Part shown: positions 1 through 10,668 of the stretch, in pieces
Numbering within the stretch: the first letter of the stretch is position 1
Layout: each line of letters starts with the position of its first letter
Assembly: GCA_947069175.1 (NCBI GenBank)
Contig: CAMTDV010000002.1
Coordinates: forward strand, 10,023,054 to 10,087,053
DNA: 64,000 nt
From: Scalesia atractyloides
Taxonomy: Eukaryota > Streptophyta > Magnoliopsida > Asterales > Asteraceae
Direction of reading: 5' to 3'
The notes under the pieces: model-generated
Database searches by the model: none
Seen by the model: only the letters and a program-made list of their open reading frames with translations
What the model was told of the DNA's origin: nothing
Made by a program: the position numbers and the translations under genes

Positions 1-440
1 TTGGTCAAAATGAAGATTCCTGCTATGAGATGCATATTTGAGTCTACAAATGGAGCTTTTCTGTTGGCACACACTATTAGGATATTTTGGATCAACAACA
101 CCATCTGGTTATACCATATAGACATCTTTAGAGAGACGTCCATTAAGAAAAGTGATTTTCACATCCATTTTTCAAATCTGGTAGTTATGATATGTGACTA
201 TGGCAATCGATATCCTAATTGATTTGATCATAGCAACGAACGAGAAGGTTTCAACATAGTCAATACCTTGAGTGTGAGTGAAACCCTTTTCAACTAGTCG
301 TGTTTTGTAGGTGTGTACATTTTCATTCATGTCGATTTTTCTCTTAGGAACCCATTTTCTCTCTATTGCGGGAGATTCGGGGATAGCTCAATCAAGTCCC
401 AGAGTTGATTGTCACGCATAGATTGCTACTTCTGCAAATG
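1..440 (-). pseudogene. Ty1/copia reverse transcriptase fragment, broken
   Basis: Read on the minus strand, this stretch gives the start of a copia reverse transcriptase. In order it shows a KWV-type block (KWVPKRKIDMN), then VHTYKTRLVEKGFT, GIDYVETFS, and KMDVKITFLNGRL followed by DVYM. These blocks are diagnostic of the fingers/palm region of plant copia RTs, and the Asp of MDVK is the first catalytic Asp. Two in-frame stops are visible (before KMDV and after DVYMV) and a frameshift lies near 340-370, where SMRDNQLWDLIEL is in another frame. The fragment is cut by the window start, so the YxDD motif is not seen. There is no adjacent LTR in view. It is a relic unrelated to the copia element at 3157, which lies on the other strand. 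Confidence 0.85.
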
Positions 441-572
441 CTTATGTTTGTGTCTATCAACAACTTCTTGTTATTCTGACCCTCCAACTTCGTCACAATA
501 CAGTTTAAGGTATGCACTTGTTGAAATTGGGTAGAAATGACCATCTTGCCCTTCCTATTTGCATTATAATAT

Positions 573-597
573 TGTGTGTGTGTGTGTATATATATAT
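573..597. repeat. (TG)n(TA)n microsatellite
   Basis: A short TG run passes into a TA run directly at the left edge of the TIR element. The TA run resumes at 2414 on the far side, so the element appears to have landed in a TA microsatellite. Confidence 0.85.
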
Positions 598-721
598 TGA
601 ATTACAAGTTCTGTCCTTTATCTATATATTCAATTTTAGGCGATGTATTTTATCTTTAAAATTAACGAGTTTTGTACTTATTGTTTTAAAATTTTACACG
701 GTATATCCTTTGACCATAGCC
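598..721 (+). repeat. Left terminal inverted repeat of the 597-2413 element
   Basis: It pairs with 2293-2413 in inverted orientation. Shared blocks include AATTACAAGTT, GTCCTTTAT, AGTTTTGTACTT and GTTTTAAAAT. Confidence 0.75.
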
Positions 722-1799
722 TAGTTAATTTTTAACGTTAAATCAAATCGTGTGCAAGGCACATAACGGTATAATTGTCATTTTATCCTATTATTTATAA
801 AACATCTTAGAAAAAAGAAAAAAAATTAAAAAACAATTATCAGTGTATAATTATACAATATCTCATTCTCTATCAAAACAAACAAACACTCCGTTGCCCA
901 TACTCCATCTATCTTTACTTCCACCACCATCACTACCTCCTTCCACTACCATCACCACATCTAAACGCTTACCTTTTTTTGAAAGGAATTGTCCTTTTTG
1001 GAGGTCTAAACCCTAACCTACCACCGCAACTGTCACCACGAACTTCCAGCATCACCCAATTTATATCTGAAACCTGCCAGCCACAATTGACTCCACCAAA
1101 AACCCATCAGATACCTGAAACCCGTTGAGACCTAAAACCCGTAGCCACCGTTTACTCCGCCACCTAAAATCCACCGGCCATCGTTCATTTGCGTTACAAT
1201 TTCATGGCGGTTTGCAATTTGCATTTCAAACTGAAACAACAAATCTGAATCGGAAAACTTGGCTGTTTGCAAATGATGATGGGCGAGAAAGAGAAAGCTA
1301 AAAGATGGAGAGAGGCAGGTGGTGGTTAGTGGTGACCGAAAATTTTAGGTCATGGGCGATGGTTGGGTGGCTGATCTACTACGTTGACCACCTTGGACAA
1401 TCTCAGATCTGTGTTCACAGAGAAAAAGAGATGAGAGGTTGACCAATATAAAACCCAACACCAAACGCATTGTCGGTTCTAGTTAGAACCTGAACCGTTA
1501 TTGGTGGTTGATGTTGTCACTTGCTAATCAGAATACAACTCCTAAGAACATGTGTAGTGGGAGTGAGGGCATTATCTGTCATGTGACGGTCCGGTTAGAA
1601 TTGGGACACTATAAGGCATTTTTTTAAAATAGGTGTAGTGGTATAATGACCCATAATACCCTATTAATGATTACCTAATAATTATTATTTTGTTTTTTAA
1701 TTAAAAATAATGATATTTGACTGTGGAAGGCTCTCATTGGCCCAAGATTTCTCCACCCGGCGAATTATTTGTAACGCCCCAACCCAAATTTGCAACAAA

Positions 1800-1817
1800 A
1801 CCGCCCCTAGGGGCGGT
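1800..1817. repeat. Perfect 18-bp GC palindrome
   Basis: ACCGCCCCTAGGGGCGGT is its own reverse complement and stands out in AT-rich DNA. It may be the core of a smaller MITE nested in the long-TIR element, but I cannot define that element's edges. Confidence 0.8.
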
Positions 1818-2292
1818 GGAAGGGCGTGATTGGACGTTTTTTTTTTTGGAAAAAACACTAAAAAACCCACACTATGAGTGATGTATGGTGTTCTGTCTGA
1901 CAAAGTGTGTTTGGAAAAGTGGTGCTACATGAAAAAAAAAGCATCATGTCTATTTATCTTCGTGTTCTTGGCTTCTATCTTTTTTTATTCCACTCACCTC
2001 AAAATTCAATTAATATCTTTACTTGTTTTATTTCAGTTATTTACAAGTGTCTCTGTACAAGTCCCTATACAACTATTTTGATGTAATAATAGTATGTATA
2101 GAATGATCTAATGAAACTAAAGCAAAGATTTATATTTAAGCTGGTTAAATATACAGATGGTGGAATGGTGGTAAGTGGGAGAGGAGAAAGAAAGAAAGAG
2201 TAGTTTTACTTTTTTTTAAAAATGATTGGGTGTTTAAGTTATATATACACTTAGTTTATGTAAAGATAAAAGGAAAAAAAAAGATTGGATTA

Positions 2293-2409
2293 GGACGAAA
2301 GGACAAAAAGTATAACATTTTAAAACATCAAGTACAAAACTTATTAACTTTAAAGATACAGGACACCGTTTAAAATTTTTTATATAAATAAAGGACAAAC
2401 TTGTAATTC

Positions 2410-2413
<4 letters not shown>
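2293..2413 (-). repeat. Right terminal inverted repeat of the 597-2413 element
   Basis: This is the inverted partner of 598-721. It ends with the complement of GGGTGAATTACAAG directly against the TA run. Confidence 0.75.

Positions 2414-2447
<34 letters not shown>
2414..2447. repeat. (TA)n microsatellite
   Basis: A pure TA run of about 34 bases. It marks the outer end of the dispersed repeat that starts at 2448. The same junction occurs at 53167 in the inverted copy. Confidence 0.95.
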
Positions 2448-2449
<2 letters not shown>

Positions 2450-3156
2450 ATTAACATAGTATTAATTTGGTTAAATAAGATAAAATATAATATTATACAA
2501 AATTATACTACATTACATTATATAAAACCATATTATAACATATCATATGATAGTATTGCAATGCATGGTATTTGTTGCGTTATGTTGTGCTGTAGTGTAA
2601 GGTAGTCTATTCTTTTTTGATATGGTATGATATTAATGCTATAATACGGTTGGATACGATACCATCTGATATTATTTAATATAATATGATACCATATAGT
2701 AAGACAAACAATATGTAACGTATCATATCTCATATCGTATCATGTTTCATGACGTATTATATATGATATCATTTCATATCATATCACATAACATTATATT
2801 ATGCAATCTTTACTTTGCAAACTAGTATCATAGAAGAAAAATTACCGTCATCCCGCAAACCAAAAATTGAAAAATAAATTATAGTTCCTATTAGATAACC
2901 TACCAACTAATCCCCAAAATAAATAAAAAATATTTGTTAATTATTGAAATTTAACCAACGTTGTATTACCGATGTATAAAAAAAGAATTTTATATTGCGT
3001 CAATATTCAACTATAGATGGCCAAATGGACATGAAATCCAAGAAAGCAAGGAAAATTTCTTTTATAAGTTTTGTTTTTAAATTTGTGGCACAAGATTCAG
3101 TTACATATTGTTTTTTTTTCTTCTCATAAAGTTTTTTATATGGTATGATACGGTAA
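2448..3156 (+). repeat. Dispersed AT-rich repeat family, copy 1, outer part
   Basis: This region is rich in ATATGATAC-type words. It aligns in order with 41360-42590 (same strand) and 52180-53166 (opposite strand). Shared landmarks are a block containing TTAGATAACCTAC, a block containing ACCAACG, and one containing TATTCAA plus TATGG. The copia element at 3157 interrupts it, and the family resumes at about 9241. No coding sense is seen. Confidence 0.7.
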
Positions 3157-3767
3157 TGTTGATGCACTTTTGTGTCTGTCACTTGTTCTTAGTTGTGTTT
3201 GTAATTGTACGGTCTTTGTTTATTACGTCTGTAAAGTTTTGATAGTATGGACCAGATCAAGATATCTTCCTATCTTGATTTGTACGACGTTTAGTTTGTT
3301 TGTGTTGTAAAACAATTGCATGTGTTCATACCGTTAATGTTTGTGTTTAGTGTTGTTGTTTCTTCTGTTACTACAAGTTGCTATCTGTTTGCAACCTACC
3401 CATGAAGAACCTACTTCTTCATGGGAGTAAGCATTTCACGAAGAACACCTTCTTCATGGGACTATCTGTTCTTCATGGCCCATTAACCTTCTTCGTAGGG
3501 TTACTGGGTGTTGGGCCTATATAAACAGACCTGCACTTCACAGTTTGAGTAAGAGAGCACAAGAGAGTGAGAGAACACCTGAGTCTGTATGAATATTGTG
3601 TGTATGTGTTTGTACTAGTTCACTTCAGTTAATCAAGATAGTGAATCTTTGGTTACGTTGTGTTTGTGTTACTTTGCTTTGGTTTGCATACATACGTGGA
3701 TTCCGCACTCGTGTGTGTGTTAGACAATAAGGAAGAAGGTTATCTTGATCCTCCAAGTGGATCTACA
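3157..3767 (+). repeat. 5' LTR of the truncated copia element
   Basis: It starts TGTTGATGCAC and ends GGATCTACA, two bases before the primer-binding site. It contains several direct words (CTTCATGG, CTTCTTC) upstream of a TATA box. No matching 3' LTR is found, so its end is set by the primer-binding site. Confidence 0.8.
3518..3526 (+). promoter_or_regulatory. TATA box in the copia LTR
   Basis: CCTATATAAACAG lies in the last third of the LTR, where the U3/R promoter is expected. Transcription would start near 3545-3555. Confidence 0.6.
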
Positions 3768-3769
3768 AG

Positions 3770-3781
3770 TGGTATCAGAGC
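3770..3781 (+). other. Primer-binding site, initiator tRNA-Met
   Basis: TGGTATCAGAGC lies two bases after the LTR. It is the complement of the 3' end of plant initiator tRNA-Met, the usual primer for copia and many gypsy elements. Confidence 0.95.
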
Positions 3782-4474
3782 TTTAGCTCTCTTCCTTGTT
3801 TAAAACCAAGCATAGTGTAGTATTTGAGCAAGTTGTAAAGCTTCCTGGAAGTGTTCTTGAATTTAAAACAAGAAACTTAAGTTTTTACCAGAAAAATGGT
3901 TTAAAACTTAGGTAAAACTTGTTGTTTGTAGATAATTTTTATAAAAACCTTGTTAAAATACATGGAAACATGTTAGGATACGGTTTTTCTTGAAATTTTC
4001 TGTCAAAGTTTTAGTTCGACATATTTTCCGGTGAAGCGTTTATCAGAAAACTCACCCGAATATTCCTTGAGTGTTGATAGAACCATAAAATTTGACTGAA
4101 AAAGTGATTTTCGAATGTTTGTTGTTTAACCAAATCTGGTTAACCAGCAACCAACTTTTGAAAATTCAGAAACAAGATTCTGATATAAAATGAAACTTCT
4201 CACCTAACAATTCACGAACAATTGGTTGCGAAGGACCCCTCTGTGAAAGACCCTCCTGCGAAGGACTCCTCTTCGAAAAACCAACTCTGCGAAGAAACTG
4301 AGGTATTTCGTGATACCCTTGCTTATTCGTGGTATAGGTTTTTCGTGAACAACTATTTCGTGGATTGATAGTTCGTGACTTTTGAAGTTGTGAATTTCAA
4401 AAAAAGGCTTTTATTTCAAGTTAATCATTTTAATTGTGGATATTTAAGCTAATATTCATAAACAAACAAGTATA
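3782..4474 (+). other. Copia leader between primer-binding site and gag
   Basis: About 690 bases without a usable reading frame. A short repeated theme of TTCGTG and GCGAAGGAC words is seen at 4210-4380. It is likely untranslated leader. Confidence 0.5.
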
Positions 4475-6688
4475 ATGGGTACAAATCCTTGGGATTGGGG
4501 GGTGTAGTTCAAGTACAAGCCAAGATCCACCACAATCTAGCTCTGCAACCTCATGGGTACAATCGTTAATGCCTCAGAAAACGACCATGATTACCACTAA
4601 TCAATGGGCATGCGTGGCTAATCAAAACCAAAGCATTCAAACTCTTCTCATTAACGAGAATGAAACTTAAAGTAACAACCGTTCAACAAATTTGAATCAT
4701 ATGAACGATTATCCTTCAGGGAAAGGTCATTTTAATACGTATGTTCTTGGTCAAAATACATAATTGTGGACATGTTTTACTACACCATACAAGGAATCTC
4801 TCGAAGAAGCAGGATCAAATCCAACCTCTTTAGCTAACTTAGATGAAAATGATAAGAAGGCGTTTGATTTGGAGAAAAAGGCATTTGCTATCCTTACACA
4901 AGCACTTCATAAGGATTTATCATCAATTTGTGTATTGTACCACAACAAAGAATTTGTGGGATACATTGGAAGCAAGAGGGGAAGGAAATGCTGCAACAAG
5001 AAAGATACGACATGATCTTTTGAAGAAAGTGTTTGAAGGATTTCTGTTTATGGAGAATGAGACACTGAGTGACATGACATGCATGAATTCATTCAGAAGC
5101 TTGAGAACAAGGACGATTAAGAAATATGAAAAGTGAAAAGAGTTCCAGTTCCATAAAACCCTTAAATGTATTTTGGAGGTATTAACACAGGTGTTAGTAC
5201 AACTCAACAACCGAAACTCCAAATAGCATTTGTGTCAAATTTTAATCTGTTTCTACCACAACCAGTTCATACAGATCAATCTGCTGGTTCAGGTGCTCAA
5301 ACCTATGGCCAAGCATTTGATCCAAAAGCCTTTCTTCCTCAACCACAAGTTGTTACACATCAAATTCCACAACAAGCTTCTCAACAAGCTTTCTATGGTA
5401 ACAACTTTCAGTCTTCAAATCCTAATGCCATCAGACTTGATACTTCATATCTTTCCAAGGTCAGTGTGGAAGTTGCTTGGGAACACATGGAACTTCTAAA
5501 CACTATGGTTAGTGCTTATTGTGGATTAGTCACGGGTCAAATTGGAAACATTAATTTGACTAATGAGGACTATCAGCAAATTGATAGGGAGGAAATGGAG
5601 TTGATGGATATTAAGTAGGCATTTGCTGGTGCGGTTAGCAGAGCAAAAGACTACATGAGTAGAACTAGAAGAATAAGTTTGGAAAGCAAGAAAGACACAA
5701 AGTATGGCTTTGATAAAGATACTGTTACTTGCTTCAACTATGGTGAGAAAGGTCATTTCAAACGTGAATGTACTCTGCCTAGCAAGCAAGGAAATCACAA
5801 CACTTTCCGAAATCAATCAAACACATCCAACACAACTCAAGTTAACAATGAACAGGGTATAGTAGCTGTTAACAACCCAAACAACTCCAACCAGTCTGGG
5901 CCTTCAAACAACACAAGCAGAGCTTTAGTAGTGCAAGCAGATGAAGGATGTGATTGGTCAGTTCAGCTGGGAAATGAGAATCAAGGAGGAATTGCTTGTT
6001 ATGCTAAGATAATCAATCATATCAAGCATGTTCACAGTATTGACTCTTCTGATGATGATGATAGTTCTAGGTATAATGGGAGTTCCGACGAGGAAAGCTC
6101 AAGCATGGGTGGTTATGGATCAGATTCGGATGTCAGGGAAAATATAGATACTGAGGTCGATGAGTTGCTGAAAGAAGCAGAGAAACTGAAAAGTCAAAAG
6201 TCTGGGTTGATAAAGAAAGCAGAAGTTGCATCAAAGAAATAGAGAAATTATTTGCCAACGATGGATCTTTCTCTCATCATACTGCTTTTATGGCTAATAT
6301 TGCAGCTTTGATAAGTAAGGTACAATCCGACTCTCCTAGGATATGCAATGATTGTGCTGATTTAAAACCTAAACTTGAAACAATTAACAGTCACAATCAA
6401 AGCTTTGTAGTTAAACTTTCTAAGTGGAAAGAGACAAATATGGCTTTAACTCGAAATAAAAAAGAATTTAAATTAATAATTGAGACTCTTAAGAAAAGTG
6501 TGTCTGAGTTAACAAAAACTGTTTTGAACAAGCAAAGTGGTTACATTAACATCCTTGAAGAAACAAAAAAGGAGTTAGTCATTTCCAAATGCGAGCATGA
6601 TGAAATTAAGCTAAAATTGGAGAGTTATTCTAACTCCCGGTATATACTTGATCACATCATTGATGTTCAAAAAATTAAGGGGATATAA
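4475..6688 (+). pseudogene. Copia gag polyprotein, broken
   Basis: A start codon at 4475 begins MGTNPWDWGV, followed at once by a stop. The gag core follows in pieces at 4764-5150: EKKAFAILTQALHKDL, then in another frame LWDTLEARGEG and DLLKKVFEGF, typical of the UBN2-type gag domain. A CCHC zinc knuckle is at about 5730-5775 (CFNYGEKGHFKREC), with the second Cys replaced by Tyr. Downstream comes an acidic Ser/Asp-rich stretch and then a Lys/Glu-rich, probably coiled-coil segment (6290-6688). At least four stops or frameshifts break the frame. It would package element RNA; this copy cannot. Confidence 0.8.
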
Positions 6689-6694
6689 AATGCA

Positions 6695-7090
6695 TTGGGT
6701 ATATCGTGTCCACCGCCGTTGAAATACAATTATACCAAATTGCCTGACGAGGAGGAAATGCCACGTTTTGAACCATCTGCACCTCTTAATCCCGAAGAGT
6801 TTGCAGCAGGGTTAGGGTTTAAACTGGACAATTCCTCAGAGGAATCTGGAAAGACAGAGAACTTGTCATCTATTGTTGAACAAAATCCACCTATAATAGA
6901 GGAGAATGATTCGTCAGATTATGAGTCATACGAGACTAATCAGGACCAATCCCTTGATAAAAGGAAAGGGGTAGAAATTCCAATTGAGAATCATATCTTA
7001 TGTGAACCTACTACTCTCGTTGTGCAATATGACACAAAACCAGAGATGGATCCTATCAAATATGTCAAGACACTTGTCTCTACGTTTTAA
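6695..7090 (+). pseudogene. Copia gag acidic extension
   Basis: A 131-residue open stretch beginning near MGISCPPPLKYNY, with a KLPDEEEMPRFEP block and Glu/Ser-rich composition. It continues the gag of the same element after a stop at 6686. Such extensions between gag and protease are known in SIRE-like copia elements. I know no enzymatic role for it. Confidence 0.65.
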
Positions 7091-7213
7091 GAGCGATAAT
7101 GTGTTGTATACGTTGATTGGTGATGAGTAAATTTACTCGAACAAGGATTTTTCGACAAAAATTTTAATCCAACTTCAATTGATCAAGTTTTCAAAAATTC
7201 AAGAACAAACGTT

Positions 7214-8013
7214 TTGGAAAAGAAAAGTCCAATAAAACCACAACCATCAATCGCTTTTAAAAGTAGACAACAAGAAAAGCGAGCTGAAAAATCTAACGTG
7301 TCACAAGCGAAGGTTGAAGCTAAAGGAGCTCGCAACAAGAAAAAGGGAAAGAATGTTAACTTTGTAGCCTCAAATGAAACGGATAAAATCGAGACTTTTG
7401 AAAATATGTCAAATATAGAGTTTGTAAATCAAGTTAATATTTTAAAACGTGACAGTCAAAACAATTACACTCAACATACGAATGGGTGTAATGTTGGACC
7501 AAGTACCTCTAGGCCAACAAGTTCAACATCGAGTCATCAAACAACATCTCCTAAATTTGTTGAAAGGAGATCATGTTTTAAATGTAGGGAGTTTGGACAC
7601 ATAATCAAAAACTGTACAAACTCGGCAAAACCCAATTTGTTGAAAATGACCCTCATGAAAAGAATTGCCTACGTTGATATGTGTCACCTAAACAAGACAA
7701 ATGTATTGTTAAGGAACATGAAGAAAAACAAAGACGTAAACAAGTCAAAGTAATTGAAAAGGCATTAAAACCGGATGTTGCACAGAAGAAACCAAGTTCG
7801 TTAAGTTCGTTAAAATAAGAAGTGTCTAAATCTGTAAATAATAATCAATTTGGTAAACGTAAAAAATCTTCGAAACCTAGAACCGGTACTGTTTTAGGGG
7901 GAGGCAAACAATTTCCAAATCATCAAAAAATAGAAATCACATTTCTTGATGATAAGGGTAGACCCAAGACCACTAAGGCTTGGGTCCCCATCTCAAACAA
8001 TCGGGTAATGTAA
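7214..8013 (+). pseudogene. Copia gag C-terminal part with second CCHC knuckle
   Basis: Basic, Lys-rich stretch containing an intact zinc knuckle (CFKCREFGHIIKNC, near 7574-7615). After a frameshift it ends with DDKGRPKTTKAWVP at 7940-7990, the block that usually precedes the protease in this lineage. A second knuckle besides that at 5730 is a lineage trait or an internal duplication. Stops at 7751 and 7816 break the frame. Confidence 0.7.
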
Positions 8014-8014
8014 T

Positions 8015-8505
8015 GTGCAGGGTGTTCCAAGAGGAACTATGAATAGTCATTGGATTGTTGATAGTAGAGCATCTCGGCACATGACAGGCGACTTACGGTT
8101 CCTTTATGATGTGAAAAGCATTAGGGGAGGCTATGTTGCTTTTGATGGAGATAAAGGCGGTTACATCACTGGAGAGGGAATGATTTCCAATGGTGTTGTT
8201 AGTTTTGACAAGATCAATTATGTTCGTCAAACTAATCATAATCTTCTGAGTGTTTCTCAAATCTGCGACAAGAAGTTCACGGTTCATTTTGATGATGCCG
8301 GTTGTTATGCGCTTAAACCTGGTTTCAAGATTCCTAAAGAATGGATTCTATTGTCGGCTCCAAGGATAAATGATCTGTATATTCTTGACATGAGCCAAGC
8401 TATTACTACGCCTGCGCAAGTTACATGTTTTGTCTCAAAAGCCACTGAAAATGAGTCAATCTCTTGGCATAGACGAATGGGACACATTCACTTGAGGAAA
8501 ATGAA
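8015..8505 (+). pseudogene. Copia aspartic protease and pre-integrase domain
   Basis: HWIVDSRASRHMTGD marks the retropepsin active site, but the universal Asp-Ser-Gly has become Asp-Ser-Arg, so the protease is probably dead. NHNLLSVSQICDKK follows, and then the pre-integrase zinc region, which begins SWHRRMGHIHLRKMN and ends abruptly. The HHCC motif is only half present because the next sequence belongs to the far end of integrase. Confidence 0.9.
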
Positions 8506-8507
8506 CT

Positions 8508-9237
8508 ATGTTAGTAGAGTCGGAACTTCCTGTTCAGTTTTGGGGGGAGGCTGCGGCTACTGCATGTTATACTATGAACAACGTTCTTATAGTTAAAAGG
8601 CATGGGAAAACATGTTTTGAATTACTACATAAAAGGAAACCGGATGTGTCTTACTTGGAACCTTTTGGAGCTCCATGCACTATGATTGATCCACATGGTA
8701 AATTCAGTCCAAAGGCTATCGAAGGTTTCTTTCTTGGATATGCTACTCCAAATTTCAGAGTGTGGAATTTGTCAACGAAAAAGATTGAGGAATGGGGTGA
8801 GGTTAAGGTTCAAAGGTACACTGTATCAGTAAGAGCTCCGGGTGCTCCTTGGGTGTTTGACTATGATGAACTGTTCGACCCCTTCAATTTGCCAACTTTT
8901 GATGATGCGTCTACAACAATTCAAATGTTACTTGAAAGTGATACTGTAGTTGATTCATCTTTAGTGAGACCAATTATTGTTAACCATCAAGTGTCTACTT
9001 TGGTTAATTATATTGTTCAAAATGAGGAGTTTGAAGATGCTGCTAATTATAATGTTTCATTGGAAGATGATGAGTCCGTACCAAACAAACTCGAAATCAA
9101 CCCACGTCGAAAACCATTCTTGAGTAGATAGGAAGACAACGTTTCATACCAAGCCCGTGGAGCTTGATGAAGACCATATAATGCCTTGTTGAGAAACCAA
9201 ACCTTGTCAAGTTGGATTGGATCTTCAAAACCAGGTA
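8508..9237 (+). pseudogene. Copia integrase C-terminal part; catalytic core deleted
   Basis: The frame opens with MLVESELPVQFWGEA, the segment after the DDE core, and continues through TCFELLHKRKPD, FGAPC, EGFFLGYA and RVWNLSTKK. The join at about 8506 therefore removes most of the integrase core (all three catalytic acidic residues). A stop at 9129 is followed by a further coding scrap to KLDWIFK at about 9225, which is the first block of reverse transcriptase. Nothing of the polymerase follows. Confidence 0.85.
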
Positions 9238-9240
9238 TTG

Positions 9241-10289
9241 CTCGAAATTTTATAATGTTTCTTTATTTTTTCTTTTACTATTCGGGCCGAGCTTGTACCT
9301 AGTTATGGCTCGATTAGACTCATGACTCACGAACAAACTACATGTCTATCAAATTGTTCTTAGTGGATGTAGAGGAATACAAAAATACAAATTTACTTTT
9401 TTTTAATTTTTTTCTTTTACAATCGAGTCGAGTTTGTACCTATTAATGGCATATTTTAACTCATGAACAAACCTACATATTTATCAAATTGTTCTTAGAT
9501 GTAGCAGGTTACAAAAATACGAATACTTTACATTATCACTTTAAACTTTTTTTAAGAAAATATAAAGATTCAACAAATAATTACTTGAAACTTCTTTCCT
9601 CGATTTCAAAGTAGACATGAATAATACAAGAGTGTATCTTTCTCCCAAATTTCTAATCTTGAATGAATCATCACAACTAACTCTCTGAATTGCGTTAAAA
9701 CTAATATTCAAACCATTTTTCCACAACGAAGGAGGGAGCATTGCTACCACATGCTAAGTCAACTTGCTCTCTTTTTCTGATTTTTGTCACTTTTACTTGT
9801 TGACCAATTTGACAACCCTTACTCTTAGGCCAAACACCACCATTTGACTTCCTTTTAGTTGATGTGGTCTTTCCCTTTGAATCTTTGGCTGTAGTAACCA
9901 TGACATATAATAACCACTTTCGTCTTAGTTTATGTTTTACTTCTATAACCAAGCTATATATGTAGGTCTTCAAGCCTTTATATGCCGTTGAGAAGCTTAG
10001 CAATTGTCACCAACTTCTTTCAATATCTAGAACAATGAAGTACCCCACAAAAAGAGTACGAAAATCCACATTTAACTCAAAATGAGAAAACCATATTTCA
10101 ATGCATTTTACTTACAAACAATTCAGGTAGTCAATGTCCCTGAGATTTTACCACATGACGCGCAACAATAACTACCATCGGAATCTTGAACTACAATGAG
10201 TTTTCCTTCTACGTCACTGATAGGAGGAGATAACTTGTACATGACACAAATATAAAGTTAAACAACCATGGAATAGATCATTACGATGC
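9241..10289 (+). repeat. Dispersed repeat family, copy 1, resumed after the copia element
   Basis: It aligns with 42600-43410. Shared landmarks include the TTTACATTATCACTTTAAAC region, the GGAGCATTGCTACCACATG block and the CATGGAATAGAT block. It stops near 10289, where MULE A begins; the rest of the copy resumes at 37968. Confidence 0.7.
9701..10190 (-). pseudogene. Captured gene fragment, 3' exon, copy 1
   Basis: Minus-strand coding remnant. Near 10190-10110 it reads ISDVEGKLIVVQDSDG, then a CxxC pair (CCASCGK). Near 9880-9710 come basic residues (STKRKSNGG) and then LACGSNAPSFVVEKWFEY. The same order occurs in copy 2 (43057-43372: CVSCGE, STKRKSN, PCGSNAPSFLVEKGFEY). Conservation of protein-like blocks between copies shows these derive from a real gene. 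I do not recognise the parent protein; the CxxC pairs could be half of a zinc ribbon. Copy 1 has internal stops and lacks the middle exon. Confidence 0.55.
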
Positions 10290-10349
10290 AGGAATAAGGG
10301 TGTGCATATTGGCACAACAATATGCCTATTTGTACACCAAACCCTACTT

Positions 10350-10535
10350 GTAACTACGCTGCGTATAGACCTATACGCAACGTATAGAGTTACCCTTATA
10401 CGCTGCATATAGATCTATACGCAGCCTAGATACAACGTGAGTACATGACCAGACAGTTCGACCTCATACCATTTTAGATTTGTCTGACATACTCTGCATA
10501 TAGAGCTATACGCAGTGTAGGTACAACGTATATAT
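10350..10535. repeat. Subterminal dyad repeats of MULE A, left side
   Basis: Three or more copies of a dyad of about 34 bases built from TACGCTGCGTATAG and its complement CTATACGCAGCG. The same motif recurs at 30768-30815, 34896-35600 and 60524-60560. G1 inserted inside one copy. Confidence 0.75.
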
Positions 10536-10621
10536 TGTAACACCCCGAAAATATTAAGTTATATAAATAACATGGGTATTTAATTTAATTAGAAAGTGGA
10601 CTTGTGATGTCCCTAAAATTT

Positions 10622-10668
<47 letters not shown>

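Larger units (their letters stand above)
597..2413. mobile_element. Non-autonomous long-TIR DNA transposon (MULE-like), about 1.8 kb
   Basis: The two ends are inverted copies of each other. The left end reads TGAATTACAAGTTCTGTCC and onward; the reverse complement of the right end reads GTGAATTACAAGTTTGTCC. The match continues for about 120 bases with scattered differences. TA microsatellite lies on both sides, so the target-site duplication is hidden in the repeat. The long TIRs fit a Mutator-like element, but no transposase is present: the interior holds no reading frame I recognise, only AT-rich DNA and a purine-rich stretch near 1260-1400. A different superfamily is possible because the duplication length cannot be read. 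Confidence 0.7.
3157..9240 (+). mobile_element. Ty1/copia retrotransposon (SIRE/Maximus-like), 3' truncated
   Basis: The order is 5' LTR, initiator-Met primer-binding site, long leader, CCHC gag with acidic extension, protease plus pre-integrase, and the C-terminal part of integrase. It ends near 9237 exactly where reverse transcriptase should begin (WIFK block). Reverse transcriptase, RNase H and the 3' LTR are absent. The flanking repeat family continues on both sides, so the 3' half was deleted after insertion. The long gag extension suggests the SIRE/Maximus lineage, though the LTR is short for that group. Confidence 0.85.
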
